DNA from: a bacterium
GTDB taxonomy: Bacteria > UBA8248
NCBI GenBank assembly: GCA_027622355.1
Contig: JAQBZT010000119.1
Location: 1 to 8,229, forward strand
Direction of reading: 5' to 3'
DNA length: 8,229 nt
Shown here: piece by piece, positions 1 to 4,714 of the stretch
How the letters are laid out: each line of letters opens with the position of its first letter
Numbering within the stretch: position 1 is the first letter of the stretch
Notes under the pieces: generated by a model
Told to the model about the DNA's origin: nothing
The model's input: the letters and a program-made list of their open reading frames with translations, nothing else
Database searches by the model: none
Made by a program: the position numbers and the translations under genes

Positions 1-375
1 CGCGTCCAGTTCGACTGGCCGGTGCAGGGGAAAATCATCCGCCGCTACGGCAACAAACGGGGACTCCGCTCGGACGGCATTGACATCGCCGCCACGCCCC
101 GGACCACCGTCAAGGCCGCCGCGAACGGCAAGGTGATTTTCAGCGATTGGGGCCCCGGCGAGTTCGGGCGGACCATCATCATCCGACACAGGGGCGGGGA
201 GTTTCATTCGGTCTATGCCCACAACGCGCAGAATCTGGTAAGAAAGGGAGACACCGTGCAGCGCGGGGCAGCGATTGCCCGCGTGGGGCGATCGGGCGGC
301 ACCGAGATGGCCATGCTCCATTTTCAGATTCGCTACCGGACGAAGCCCCGCAACCCGCTTTCCTATCTTCCCTGA
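1..375 (+). CDS. NlpD/EnvC-like LytM (M23) domain protein, 3' end only
   Basis: The 5' end lies outside the window; the frame is open from base 1 and 124 codons are visible. They form almost a whole LytM/M23 domain: FDWPVQGKI at the start, GIDIAA near residues 26-31, a YAHN segment near 72-75, LHFQIRY near 106-112 and a closing NPLSYLP. The pattern closely follows the C-terminal domain of E. coli NlpD, a periplasmic activator of the cell-division amidases. Active M23 peptidases have His in HxGxD and in HxH; here those positions are Ser24 and Met105, while Asp28 and His107 remain. The domain is therefore probably catalytically dead and acts as an amidase activator in septal peptidoglycan splitting. 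The missing N-terminus would be expected to hold a signal or lipoprotein peptide and often LysM. The GTG at 22 lies inside the domain and is not the real start. An EnvC-type relative is the main alternative. Confidence 0.85.
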   Translation, partial: RVQFDWPVQGKIIRRYGNKRGLRSDGIDIAATPRTTVKAAANGKVIFSDWGPGEFGRTIIIRHRGGEFHSVYAHNAQNLVRKGDTVQRGAAIARVGRSGGTEMAMLHFQIRYRTKPRNPLSYLP

Positions 376-388
376 GGCGGTTCCACCT

Positions 389-408
389 GTACATGGCGAA
401 TTCCTGAT
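389..408 (+). repeat. Left copy of diverged 20-bp direct repeat flanking the methyltransferase gene
   Basis: GTACATGGCGAATTCCTGAT matches 1671-1690 (GTACATGGTCAATTACTGAT) at 17 of 20 positions in the same orientation. The two copies sit just outside an AT-rich gene, one in each flanking spacer. This could be a footprint of insertion or recombination; chance similarity is not excluded. Confidence 0.45.
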
Positions 409-494
409 CAAGCGGCAATGAGCGCCTGAACAGCAATCGCCAACCACAGGCCAATGCCCATACAATCAGTGAGCCCTCTGTTGAAGTCGAATAC

Positions 495-1661
495 GTGAAA
501 ATTTCTTCGATGGATTCGGAAAAAATGAGCGATTCCACGCACAACCTTCGGTTTGATTCAGAATATAAAAAGGACGTTCGTCTCCCGTGGCATCCCTCTT
601 GGTTGCCCCGGGCAATGCGGCTGAGATTTTTCCTCCCCGGCGTGTTTTTTTGGTTCGTGATATTCCTTTTTTTCGATGTCGGACTGACATGGAGTCTCGT
701 TCTCATCTCTTGGCTCATCCTTCATTGGTATGCCCACCGTGCGATTCGATGGAAGCAATATATTCGTGAAAAAGAGATTCTCCGCCAGATTTGCGAGAAG
801 GACGCCATTCCGATTACGTCCTTCTACCGGCACGAACGGCCTGAGGCGGAAATGGCCAACCCTTCTATCGAGGTTCCGCAAGACCTCGACCAGCGGTTGG
901 TTTCAGAGTTCGAACCTTCCCATGTAATTCGCGGACGGCTCGCACGCGAATGGTTGAACGAATTTTCACGACCCGGTCTGATTTCAGGAGATGTCGGATG
1001 CCTGGCCGGCGATGTGAGCATTGAACATACCAATAAGGGGCACATTGCTTTTCTTTTCGATTTGGATCTTAAGGTTTTAAGGGTTGCTTCAAAGAAAACG
1101 GGACGACCGGTCGTTCAGGCTGACGCGTGCCATTTTCCAATTCAAAAAGAGGCTTTTGAATTCATTACTTTTTTTGAGGTGATTGAGCACATTTTTGATC
1201 CTGCCAAGGCAATGCGTGAAATTTCAAGCTCCCTGAAACCGGGCGGACATCTATTGATGAGTACAGACAATGCCGGATTTCTTTTGGGTGCTCACCTTTT
1301 TAACCCGTTGATTGTTTTGGAGAGAGTTTTCGGAATATTTTTTCCTTCCATTTTGCCTCCGCGAAACCTTGTCAAGGAGGATGAGAAAACCGGCAAGACA
1401 TACCCACATGTGAGCTTTAGTTCATCGCAAATCAAAGCCTTGGCCGAGGTTGCTGATTTGAAAATCATGTGGCTGAAAAGTTATGGCTTTTTCCCGGGAT
1501 TTCAATATCCCTTGTCAAAATTATTTCCCATGTTAACGCAAAAAAAATACGCCAATCTTGTATTTCCAATTGAAATGTTGTTTCAAAGTCTTCCTGTTTT
1601 ATCCCGGCTGGGGACACACTGGGTTCTCGCATGCGAGAAAAAAAAATCGATCGCCCCCTAG
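495..1661 (+). CDS. Membrane-anchored class I SAM-dependent methyltransferase (Methyltransf_11-like)
   Basis: The protein is about 388 residues from GTG 495; in-frame ATGs at 510 and 525 are equally possible because no start has a clear Shine-Dalgarno site. Residues about 45-80 form two hydrophobic stretches separated by a short turn (a membrane hairpin), followed by a basic segment. The methyltransferase fold begins near residue 140. A weak motif I is DVGCLAGDVS (166-175), where the usual glycine-rich loop is degenerate. An acidic segment DLDLK follows, then QADACHFP (208-215), then FFEVIEHIFDP and LKPGGHLLMS (about 226-256), which are typical post-motifs. The substrate is unknown; lipid, quinone or cell-surface glycan methylation at the membrane would fit. 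The gene is clearly richer in A/T at third positions than its neighbours and lies between diverged direct repeats, suggesting horizontal acquisition. A TACAAT -10-like box at 461-466 has no good -35. Confidence 0.8.
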   Translation: MKISSMDSEKMSDSTHNLRFDSEYKKDVRLPWHPSWLPRAMRLRFFLPGVFFWFVIFLFFDVGLTWSLVLISWLILHWYAHRAIRWKQYIREKEILRQICEKDAIPITSFYRHERPEAEMANPSIEVPQDLDQRLVSEFEPSHVIRGRLAREWLNEFSRPGLISGDVGCLAGDVSIEHTNKGHIAFLFDLDLKVLRVASKKTGRPVVQADACHFPIQKEAFEFITFFEVIEHIFDPAKAMREISSSLKPGGHLLMSTDNAGFLLGAHLFNPLIVLERVFGIFFPSILPPRNLVKEDEKTGKTYPHVSFSSSQIKALAEVADLKIMWLKSYGFFPGFQYPLSKLFPMLTQKKYANLVFPIEMLFQSLPVLSRLGTHWVLACEKKKSIAP

Positions 1662-1670
1662 CCTAAGCAC

Positions 1671-1690
1671 GTACATGGTCAATTACTGAT
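1671..1690 (+). repeat. Right copy of diverged 20-bp direct repeat flanking the methyltransferase gene
   Basis: Partner of the repeat at 389-408, 17 of 20 bases identical and in the same orientation. It starts 9 bases after the methyltransferase stop codon. The bases after each copy (CAAGCGG and TCGGCCG) no longer align clearly. Confidence 0.45.
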
Positions 1691-1760
1691 TCGGCCGATT
1701 CTGAGATAATGCACCAGGGCCTTTTCTTTCAGGTAGCCCCTCATAAGAATTTCTGTGCCC

Positions 1761-1782
1761 AGATTTTCGAGGGATAAAATCT
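1761..1782. repeat. AT-rich 7-bp inverted repeat downstream of the methyltransferase
   Basis: AGATTTT (1761-1767) and AAAATCT (1776-1782) are perfect inverted arms around an 8-base loop. The stem is weak and lacks a following T tract, so it is not a convincing terminator; it could be an operator-like site upstream of apt. The rest of the 1662-1933 spacer shows no convincing gene. Confidence 0.3.
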
Positions 1783-1868
1783 CTTTCGAATCAATGTATT
1801 ACGACTGGGGAAAATAGGAATTTAAGCCGAAAAAGTCGCTGGACCCGTACAGCGCGGCCTCTATGTGA

Positions 1869-1897
1869 TTGCGGAGAAGGCCCGCGCCGAATAATAT
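1869..1897 (+). promoter_or_regulatory. Candidate sigma70-type promoter for apt
   Basis: TTGCGG (1869-1874) and TAATAT (1892-1897) are separated by exactly 17 bp. They match the consensus hexamers at 3 and 4 of 6 positions. Transcription would start about 30 bases before the apt ATG. The spacing and position are right, the boxes are modest. Confidence 0.35.
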
Positions 1898-1933
1898 GCC
1901 GCTTATTTCCCGTATTTTTTCCAGAGGAGCGCC

Positions 1934-2461
1934 ATGAACCCCGAAGCCGACGATCTGATTCGCTATATCCGCGATGTGCCAAACTTCCCGAAGGAGGGGA
2001 TCGTCTTCAAGGACATCACCCCGCTCCTCGCAAATCCCAAGGCGTTCCAGACGGCGGTGGACCTCATCGCCGATCCCTACATGGGGGAGAGGATTGATAT
2101 CGTCGTCGGGGCCGAGGCGCGCGGCTTCATCATCGCCTCCCCGCTCGCCTACAAGCTCGGCGCGGGATTCGTCCTGATCCGCAAGCCCGGCAAGCTCCCC
2201 TGGAAGAAAGAAGCGGAGACCTACGCGCTCGAATACGGGACCGACACCCTGGAGATCCACAAGGACGCCATCCAGCCCGGCATGAAGGTGCTCATCGCCG
2301 ACGATCTGCTCGCCACCGGCGGCACGGCGCTGGCCTGCATCAATCTGGTCAAAAAGCTCGGGGGCGAGGTCGCCGCCATGACCTTCTTCATCGAGCTCTC
2401 TTTCCTGAACGGCCGGGAGAAGCTCGCGCCCTACCCGGTGCACTCGCTGATCCAATACTGA
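1934..2461 (+). CDS. apt: Adenine phosphoribosyltransferase
   Basis: This cytosolic purine-salvage enzyme converts adenine and PRPP to AMP and pyrophosphate. The protein is 175 residues, normal for bacterial Apt. The N-terminus has the family pattern VPNFPKEGIVFKDITPLL (15-32). VVGAEARGFI (57-66) is the conserved core segment and RKPGKLPW (83-90) the mobile lid loop. VLIADDLLATGGTA (119-132) is the PRPP-binding loop of type I phosphoribosyltransferases with its two adjacent acidic residues. The start at ATG 1934 is supported by AGAGGAG at 1923-1929, four bases upstream. It heads a tight plus-strand cluster: the next gene starts 28 bases after its stop. No truncation or missing residues are seen. 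A hypoxanthine or xanthine phosphoribosyltransferase is unlikely because the Apt-specific N-terminal pattern is present. Confidence 0.96.
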   Translation: MNPEADDLIRYIRDVPNFPKEGIVFKDITPLLANPKAFQTAVDLIADPYMGERIDIVVGAEARGFIIASPLAYKLGAGFVLIRKPGKLPWKKEAETYALEYGTDTLEIHKDAIQPGMKVLIADDLLATGGTALACINLVKKLGGEVAAMTFFIELSFLNGREKLAPYPVHSLIQY

Positions 2462-2489
2462 AGCTTCTCTTTTTCCGGGAGGGTGCGCG

Positions 2490-2923
2490 ATGAACGATCC
2501 GGCCGATCCGTCCAAAGAGAACGCCCCCCCCGAGGCGAGAAACGTCCTTGTCGCCGGCACGCCTTCCGGGCCGATGAGCCCCGCGCGGCGGGCGGCGGGG
2601 ACACGGGTCCCTCGCCCTACGATCTGCTCCTCGCCGCGCTGGGGGCCTGCACCTCGATGACCCTGCGCATGTACGCCGACCGCCGGGGATGGCCGCTGGA
2701 GGGCGTGCGCGTGCGGCTCCGCCATGCGAAAATTCATGCACGGGACTGTGAAGCGTGCGAGACCGAAGATGGCCGGATCGATCAGATCGAGCGCGAGATT
2801 ACGCTTGAGGGCCCGCTGGAGGCGGATCAGCGCAAGCGCCTCCTCGAAATCGCCGGAAAATGCCCCGTCCACCGGACGCTGCACGCCGAGGTCGAAATCC
2901 TCACGCACGAGGCGAGCGCGTAA
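2490..2923 (+). CDS. OsmC/Ohr-family protein (Cys form), apparently frameshifted near the 5' end
   Basis: OsmC/Ohr proteins are cytosolic thiol-dependent hydroperoxide reductases. From about 2558 the frame encodes HAFRADEPRAAGGGDTGPSP, then LLLAALGACTSMTLRMYA with the peroxidatic Cys, and KCPVHRTL with the resolving Cys: a complete catalytic core. The natural start is ATG 2490, six bases after a strong GGGAGGG site (2477-2483), but that frame differs from the core frame and stops after about 50 codons. The only in-frame start codon, GTG 2483, overlaps the Shine-Dalgarno itself. Frame usage appears to switch near 2556-2560: third positions are GC-rich in the ATG frame before it and in the core frame after it, so one base seems missing in this copy. 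A C8 tract at 2524-2531 is another candidate site. It may be a sequencing error or a real mutation. The gene lies 28 bases after apt and 64 before the metallohydrolase. Confidence 0.8.
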
Positions 2924-2987
2924 GGAAAAAGGGGCGGCTGTCTCTGTGCCCCGGTGGTGTGGCGCTAAGGGAAAGGAGAATTTATCC

Positions 2988-3833
2988 ATGGAGCAGGTGA
3001 GCCGGCACGTTTTCGCCGACCCGATCCTGGACGGACCGAGCACGGTGGGGGCCATCCAGACGCCGGAGGGCGTCATTCTCATCGACTCGCCCAACCAGCC
3101 GAGCCGGGCCGTGAGATGGCGGGAGGAGGCCGGGGCGCTCGGCGAGGTCCGCTACCTCGTCAACACCGACTATCACATCGATCACACCTTCGGGAACGCC
3201 TATCTTCCCGGCACCGTCATCGCCCACCAGGTGACGAAGGACATCTTCTTCCAGGACACCGCCGTCGGGCCCTGCCCGATGAAGGACCCGGCCCCCTACA
3301 TCGCGCGCATCGATCCGGGGGGCGCCCATCTCGCGGAGGGCTACGTGGCGCGGCCCCCCGAGATCACCTTCCGCGATCGCCTGAAAATCTATCTGGGCGG
3401 AGTGGAGGTCGAGATCTTCGAGGCGCCCGGCCATATCTCGTGCATGCTGGTGGTCTACGTGCCCGGGGACAAGACCCTTTTCGCGAGCGATACGGTCTTC
3501 AACAACGTCATGTCCTGGTATCACGATGCGCTGCCCTTCGCCTGGCTCGAATCGCTCGACCGCCTCCGGGCGATGGATATCGAGACGGTCATCCCGGGCC
3601 ACGGCGCCGTGGGCGGGCCGGAGTTGCTGGACGAGATGAAGGCGACGGTGCAGGGGGCGATCGATCAGGTCCAGGCCGTCATCGGCACCGGGGCGAGCCG
3701 CGAGGAGGCGATCGGGAAGATCCCCTTCCTGGGGGATATCCCGGTGAGCGCGGGCTTCAAGCCGATGGTGGGCAAGCTGCAGGCGATGTTCGTCGGAAAT
3801 CTCTACGATCAGATCACGGCGGGGAAGAGCTAG
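2988..3833 (+). CDS. Metallo-beta-lactamase-fold hydrolase
   Basis: A 281-residue protein of the MBL superfamily, probably a cytosolic metal-dependent hydrolase of unknown substrate; no signal peptide is seen. The start at ATG 2988 has AAAGGAG at 2972-2978, nine bases upstream; the frame stays open further upstream, but that part only overlaps the OsmC gene. The metal motifs are in order: DYHIDH (61-66), APGH (His149), FASDTVF (Asp168) and VIPGHGAV (His205). In the first motif the usual HxHxDH has Asp61 in place of the first His; the remaining ligands are intact, so a dinuclear or altered mononuclear site is possible. The C-terminal 65 residues are mostly helical in character (TVQGAIDQVQAVIG and following). 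It is the last gene of the apt-osmC-MBL cluster and converges on the dehydrogenase remnant, whose stop codon lies 12 bases away. Confidence 0.88.
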   Translation: MEQVSRHVFADPILDGPSTVGAIQTPEGVILIDSPNQPSRAVRWREEAGALGEVRYLVNTDYHIDHTFGNAYLPGTVIAHQVTKDIFFQDTAVGPCPMKDPAPYIARIDPGGAHLAEGYVARPPEITFRDRLKIYLGGVEVEIFEAPGHISCMLVVYVPGDKTLFASDTVFNNVMSWYHDALPFAWLESLDRLRAMDIETVIPGHGAVGGPELLDEMKATVQGAIDQVQAVIGTGASREEAIGKIPFLGDIPVSAGFKPMVGKLQAMFVGNLYDQITAGKS

Positions 3834-3845
3834 GGCGAACGTTTT

Positions 3846-4004
3846 TCAGGCGTGCGCGACGATCACCTTGATGAAATCCTTGTCCTCCCCCTGCATCCGG
3901 TGCAGCTGCGCCTCCACCTCGCCGGGGCCGGGCTCCGGGACGGGGCGCTCCTCGAATCGGATCACGCCCGCTTCCAGCAGGACGGGGGCGCGCATTGTCG
4001 CCAT
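3846..4004 (-). pseudogene. Internally deleted remnant of a zinc-type (medium-chain) alcohol dehydrogenase
   Basis: A 52-codon minus-strand frame from ATG 4004 to TGA 3846. Residues 4-30, starting MRAPVLLEAGVIRFEERPVP and ending in EPGPGEV, match the very N-terminus of zinc-dependent medium-chain dehydrogenases. The end, GEDKDFIKVIVAHA (39-52), looks like the extreme C-terminus of the same family (a D-x-IKVIV tail). The roughly 300 residues between, including the zinc ligands and the NAD(P) fold, are absent. This is best explained by an in-frame internal deletion joining the two ends. The start is backed by GAGGAG eight bases upstream. It lies 41 bases after the OsmC-like selenoprotein stop on the same strand, so an intact dehydrogenase was probably once the second gene of that operon. 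A functional micropeptide is possible but there is no evidence for it. Family assignment of the short ends is by pattern only. Confidence 0.65.
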
Positions 4005-4017
4005 TGAGAAAGCTCCT

Positions 4018-4045
4018 CTGGCCGGTGATTCCTGGCCGGTGATTT
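4018..4045. repeat. Two tandem copies of a 14-bp unit
   Basis: CTGGCCGGTGATTC (4018-4031) is followed directly by CTGGCCGGTGATTT (4032-4045), 13 of 14 identical. The pair fills the spacer between the selenoprotein stop codon and the Shine-Dalgarno of the dehydrogenase remnant. It looks like a small slippage duplication. Confidence 0.7.
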
Positions 4046-4612
4046 CTAGTTGGTAATTCCCTCAAGTGAAATAGATTTCCCGTTGAGTTCCACCGTGCTC
4101 GTGAGGGGAACGGCGGTTTCCACCATTTTCTCGGCGTAGCAGCCCTGCTTGGCAAGGCGGATGAGGCGGAGAATCCGCTCCTCGGGCTCATCGGACTCCA
4201 CCCGGAAGTGGGTGCGCACCGCCCGGCAGCCGGAATTCACCGTCCCCTGGAGGACGGAACCCTTCAAGTAATAGTCGAACTCTACCCGGCAACTCGCTTT
4301 TTTAAAAGGAGTTTTCGTCATGTGGGCGTACCGCCCAAGCTGGGTGAGGAGTCAGAAGCCCACCCCCATCGCGATGTAGGTCAGCGGCTGGGGATGGAGG
4401 TCCTGCCCCCCGATGCGGGGCGGCTCGTCGCAGAAGACCTCGAAGTGGCGGTAGCGGCCCACCTTCGTCTGGCCCTCGCCCCGGGTTTCGGTCTCGGCGA
4501 TCATGGTGATCTCATAGCCCTCCTTCGGGAGCTCGGGCTTATCTATGGTCCGCTCGCCGGGGACGGTGCTTTCGTGCCAGGGGAAATTCGGGCTTTCGAG
4601 ACTATCGGTCAT
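4046..4612 (-). CDS. OsmC-like selenoprotein (in-frame UGA read as selenocysteine)
   Basis: One frame of 188 codons runs from ATG 4612 to TAG 4048-4046 and contains a single UGA, at 4354-4352 (residue 87). The start has GGAGG five bases upstream; the TTG at 4624 overlaps it and is rejected. Before the UGA is an OsmC N-terminal half: RYRHFEVFCDEPPRIGG and HPQPLTYIAMGVGF. After it come LLTQLGRYAH, a strand-rich segment (VEFDYYLKGSV), SDEPEERILRLIRLAKQGC with the resolving Cys158, and a closing beta segment. The UGA occupies exactly the position of the family's peroxidatic Cys. Its 71-residue distance from Cys158 fits the catalytic pair of OsmC. Selenocysteine there would make a peroxide- or thiol-reactive selenoenzyme in the cytosol. 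OsmC-like selenoproteins are known from marine metagenome surveys. A Cys-to-stop mutation is the alternative, but the intact downstream frame and SECIS-like hairpin argue against it. Confidence 0.85.
4323..4354 (-). promoter_or_regulatory. Bacterial SECIS element with its UGA codon
   Basis: On the minus strand the UGA (4354-4352) is followed 15 bases on by a perfect 6-bp stem, TGGGCG (4337-4332) with CGCCCA (4328-4323), closing a GTA loop (4331-4329). The loop's first base is G, 21 bases after the UGA; in E. coli fdhF the loop G and U lie at about 20-21. Known bacterial SECIS elements need a short stem close behind the UGA with a G among the first loop bases for SelB binding. All of this is inside the coding sequence. 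An alternative weaker pairing of CCCA with TGGG just upstream is mutually exclusive with it. Confidence 0.75.
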
Positions 4613-4648
4613 GGCTTCCTCCAAAGCGGGAATATGGTGTAGAACGGC

Positions 4649-4654
4649 AGTATA
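4649..4654 (-). promoter_or_regulatory. -10-like box upstream of the selenoprotein gene
   Basis: TATACT on the minus strand matches the -10 consensus at 5 of 6 positions and would start a transcript about 30 bases before the ATG at 4612. No acceptable -35 hexamer is found 16-18 bp upstream, so an activator or an alternative sigma factor would be needed. Confidence 0.25.
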
Positions 4655-4682
4655 TCCTTCATTGGAATTTTAGGGACATTAT

Positions 4683-4701
4683 CGGCGATTTTCCATCGCC
4701 G
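4683..4701. repeat. 7-bp perfect inverted repeat in the divergent promoter region
   Basis: CGGCGAT (4683-4689) and ATCGCCG (4695-4701) flank a 5-base spacer TTTCC. The repeat lies between the divergent selenoprotein and hydrolase genes, immediately before the hydrolase Shine-Dalgarno. It could be an operator for a dimeric regulator or a leader hairpin that modulates ribosome access. Confidence 0.45.
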
Positions 4702-4714
4702 CGGGGAGGGAGCC

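Noticed and set aside
1823..1894. A 22-codon open stretch before apt ending RGLYVIAEKARAE
   Set aside because: It looks like the tail of a protein, possibly a decayed gene, but it is too short and has no start or upstream context to support a feature.
1799..3094. A 431-codon open frame on the minus strand
   Set aside because: It lies opposite apt and the OsmC gene, whose products are clearly recognisable; the antisense translation shows no family pattern and is a by-product of high GC at third positions.
3116..3871. A 251-codon plus-strand frame within the metallohydrolase gene
   Set aside because: Arg/Gly-rich, low-complexity frame-shifted reading of the MBL gene, which has all its motifs in the other frame.
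4352..4354. The UGA as an ordinary stop or nonsense mutation
   Set aside because: The same frame continues 101 codons to a proper stop, family features continue across it, it replaces exactly the catalytic Cys, and a SECIS-like hairpin follows. It stays the main alternative but is less likely.
4208..4642. A 144-codon plus-strand frame opposite the selenoprotein
   Set aside because: The minus strand carries a coherent OsmC-like protein with a ribosome site; this frame is its complement and has no motif.
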